Shown: positions 63,208-64,000 of the stretch, piece after piece
Layout of the letters: each line of letters begins with the position of its first letter
Numbering within the stretch: the stretch's first letter is position 1
Source: Ruminococcus sp. Marseille-P6503
Lineage (GTDB): Bacteria; Bacillota; Clostridia; Oscillospirales; Ruminococcaceae
Direction: 5' to 3'
Assembly (NCBI RefSeq): GCF_900604945.1
Contig: NZ_UWPB01000002.1
Location: forward strand, 372,001 to 436,000
Length of the DNA stretch: 64,000 nucleotides
The notes under the pieces: model-generated
The model's database searches: none
Told to the model about the DNA's origin: nothing
The model's input: only the letters and a program-made list of their open reading frames with translations
Program-made: the position numbers and the translations under genes

Positions 63208-64000
63208 ATGGCAATAAAGAGCTATAAGCCTACGACTCCGGGTAGACGCGGTATGACAGTTACCGATTACTCAGAGCTTTCAAAGGCTGCTCCCTGCAAG
63301 TCGCTGCTGGAGCCGATGGACAAGAAGTCCGGCAGAAACAGCTACGGCAGGATAACCGTTCGTCACAGAGGCGGCGGAGTAAGAAGAAAATACCGTGTAA
63401 TTGATTTTAAGAGGAACAAGCTCGATATGAACGCGACGGTTCTTACTATCGAGTACGATCCCAACAGATCGGCTTTCATTGCTCTCGTTCAGTACGAGGA
63501 CGGCGAAAAGAGATACATCATCGCTCCCAACGGCCTTAAGGTCGGCGATGTTGTAAGATCAGGCGCAGACGCCGACATCAAGCCCGGAAACGCGCTTGCT
63601 CTGGCGAACATTCCCGTAGGTACGTTTATCCACAATCTTGAGCTTTATCCCGGCAAGGGCGCTCAGCTGGTGCGTTCGGCGGGAAATATGGCTCAGCTTA
63701 TGGGTAAGGAGGAAAATTACGCTCTCGTAAGACTTCCCTCCGGCGAAATGAGAAAAATCCCGATAGGCTGTATGGCTACCATCGGTCAGGTCGGAAATAT
63801 CGACCATGAAAACGTAAATATCGGTAAGGCCGGAAGAAAGCGTCACATGGGCTGGAGACCTACCGTAAGAGGTTCCGTAATGAACCCCTGCGACCACCCC
63901 CACGGAGGCGGTGAAGGTAAATCTCCTGTCGGACGTCCGAGTCCTGTTACTCCTTGGGGCAAGCCAACAATGGGTTACAAGACGCGCGCTAAGCATCATC
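63208..64000 (+). CDS. rplB: 50S ribosomal protein L2 (3' end outside window)
   Basis: 264 codons of L2 from ATG 63208 (AAGGAGTG upstream) to the window edge; the family is about 276 residues, so only the C-terminal tip is missing. [20 protein letters not shown] starts it, and [20 protein letters not shown]-type text ([20 protein letters not shown]) holds the conserved histidine needed for peptidyl transfer. Confidence 0.98.
   Translation, partial: MAIKSYKPTTPGRRGMTVTDYSELSKAAPCKSLLEPMDKKSGRNSYGRITVRHRGGGVRRKYRVIDFKRNKLDMNATVLTIEYDPNRSAFIALVQYEDGEKRYIIAPNGLKVGDVVRSGADADIKPGNALALANIPVGTFIHNLELYPGKGAQLVRSAGNMAQLMGKEENYALVRLPSGEMRKIPIGCMATIGQVGNIDHENVNIGKAGRKRHMGWRPTVRGSVMNPCDHPHGGGEGKSPVGRPSPVTPWGKPTMGYKTRAKHH

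Noticed and set aside
63029-63217. 62-codon frame in the rplW-rplB spacer
   Set aside because: Runs into rplB in another frame, no ribosome site; composition follows the GC-rich folded DNA.

Overview
The window is a chromosomal replication-origin region of a low-to-mid GC, Gram-positive, spore-former-lineage bacterium, most likely class Clostridia, Ruminococcus-like (Oscillospirales). The evidence is the order rpmH / dnaA-dnaN-yaaA-recF-remB-gyrB-gyrA, with rnpA-yidD-yidC-jag-parA-parB-noc running the other way, a spoIIA operon (spoIIAA-spoIIAB-sigF), many GGAGG ribosome sites with TTG and GTG starts, and plant-polysaccharide enzymes of families GH36 and GH74. Coding strand switches at about 13-16 kb. 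The dnaA-dnaN gap (15905-16403) carries a trinucleotide DnaA-trio array, a run of TTCAACA boxes and a 14-bp inverted repeat, and is called oriC.

Layout. 0.3-8.3 kb (minus): noc-like and parB genes, then an accessory block (acetyltransferase, YdcF-like, a nonsense-interrupted gene, TPR protein, methyltransferase), gene debris, parA, and three parS sites. 8.6-9.9 kb: a lone lipoprotein. 10-13.1 kb (minus): jag, yidC, yidD, rnpA, rpmH. 13.5-14.35 kb: a complete IS1-family element with an 8-bp target duplication, ending 15 bp before the dnaA promoter. 14.5-24.6 kb: dnaA to gyrA. 24.9-41.3 kb: mixed housekeeping and accessory genes, including HtrA, a degenerate MBOAT/DHHW pair, two radical-SAM proteins, HisC, small XRE regulators with palindromic operators, a 36-residue membrane peptide, RmuC, a DUF1836 regulator, an SPFH protein, a cytidylate-kinase-like protein and the spoIIA operon. 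41.4-55.5 kb: a long transporter locus. 55.7-60.3 kb: alpha-galactosidase and xyloglucanase. 60.5-64 kb: start of the S10 ribosomal-protein operon (rpsJ, rplC, rplD, rplW, partial rplB).

The most interesting unit is 41.7-55.5 kb. A regulatory island with repeated TGCACAAA boxes precedes two ABC ATPases (the second fused to an AbrB-like domain), a 986-residue solute-binding protein fused to beta-sandwich modules, two permeases, a propeller-TPR membrane protein, a YIP1-like membrane protein, a large secreted DUF5696-type protein and two more permeases, closed by a strong terminator. It looks like a multi-subunit importer with unassigned accessory parts. GH74 could cut xyloglucan at the cell surface and GH36 could trim galactose from imported fragments; the substrate link is inference.
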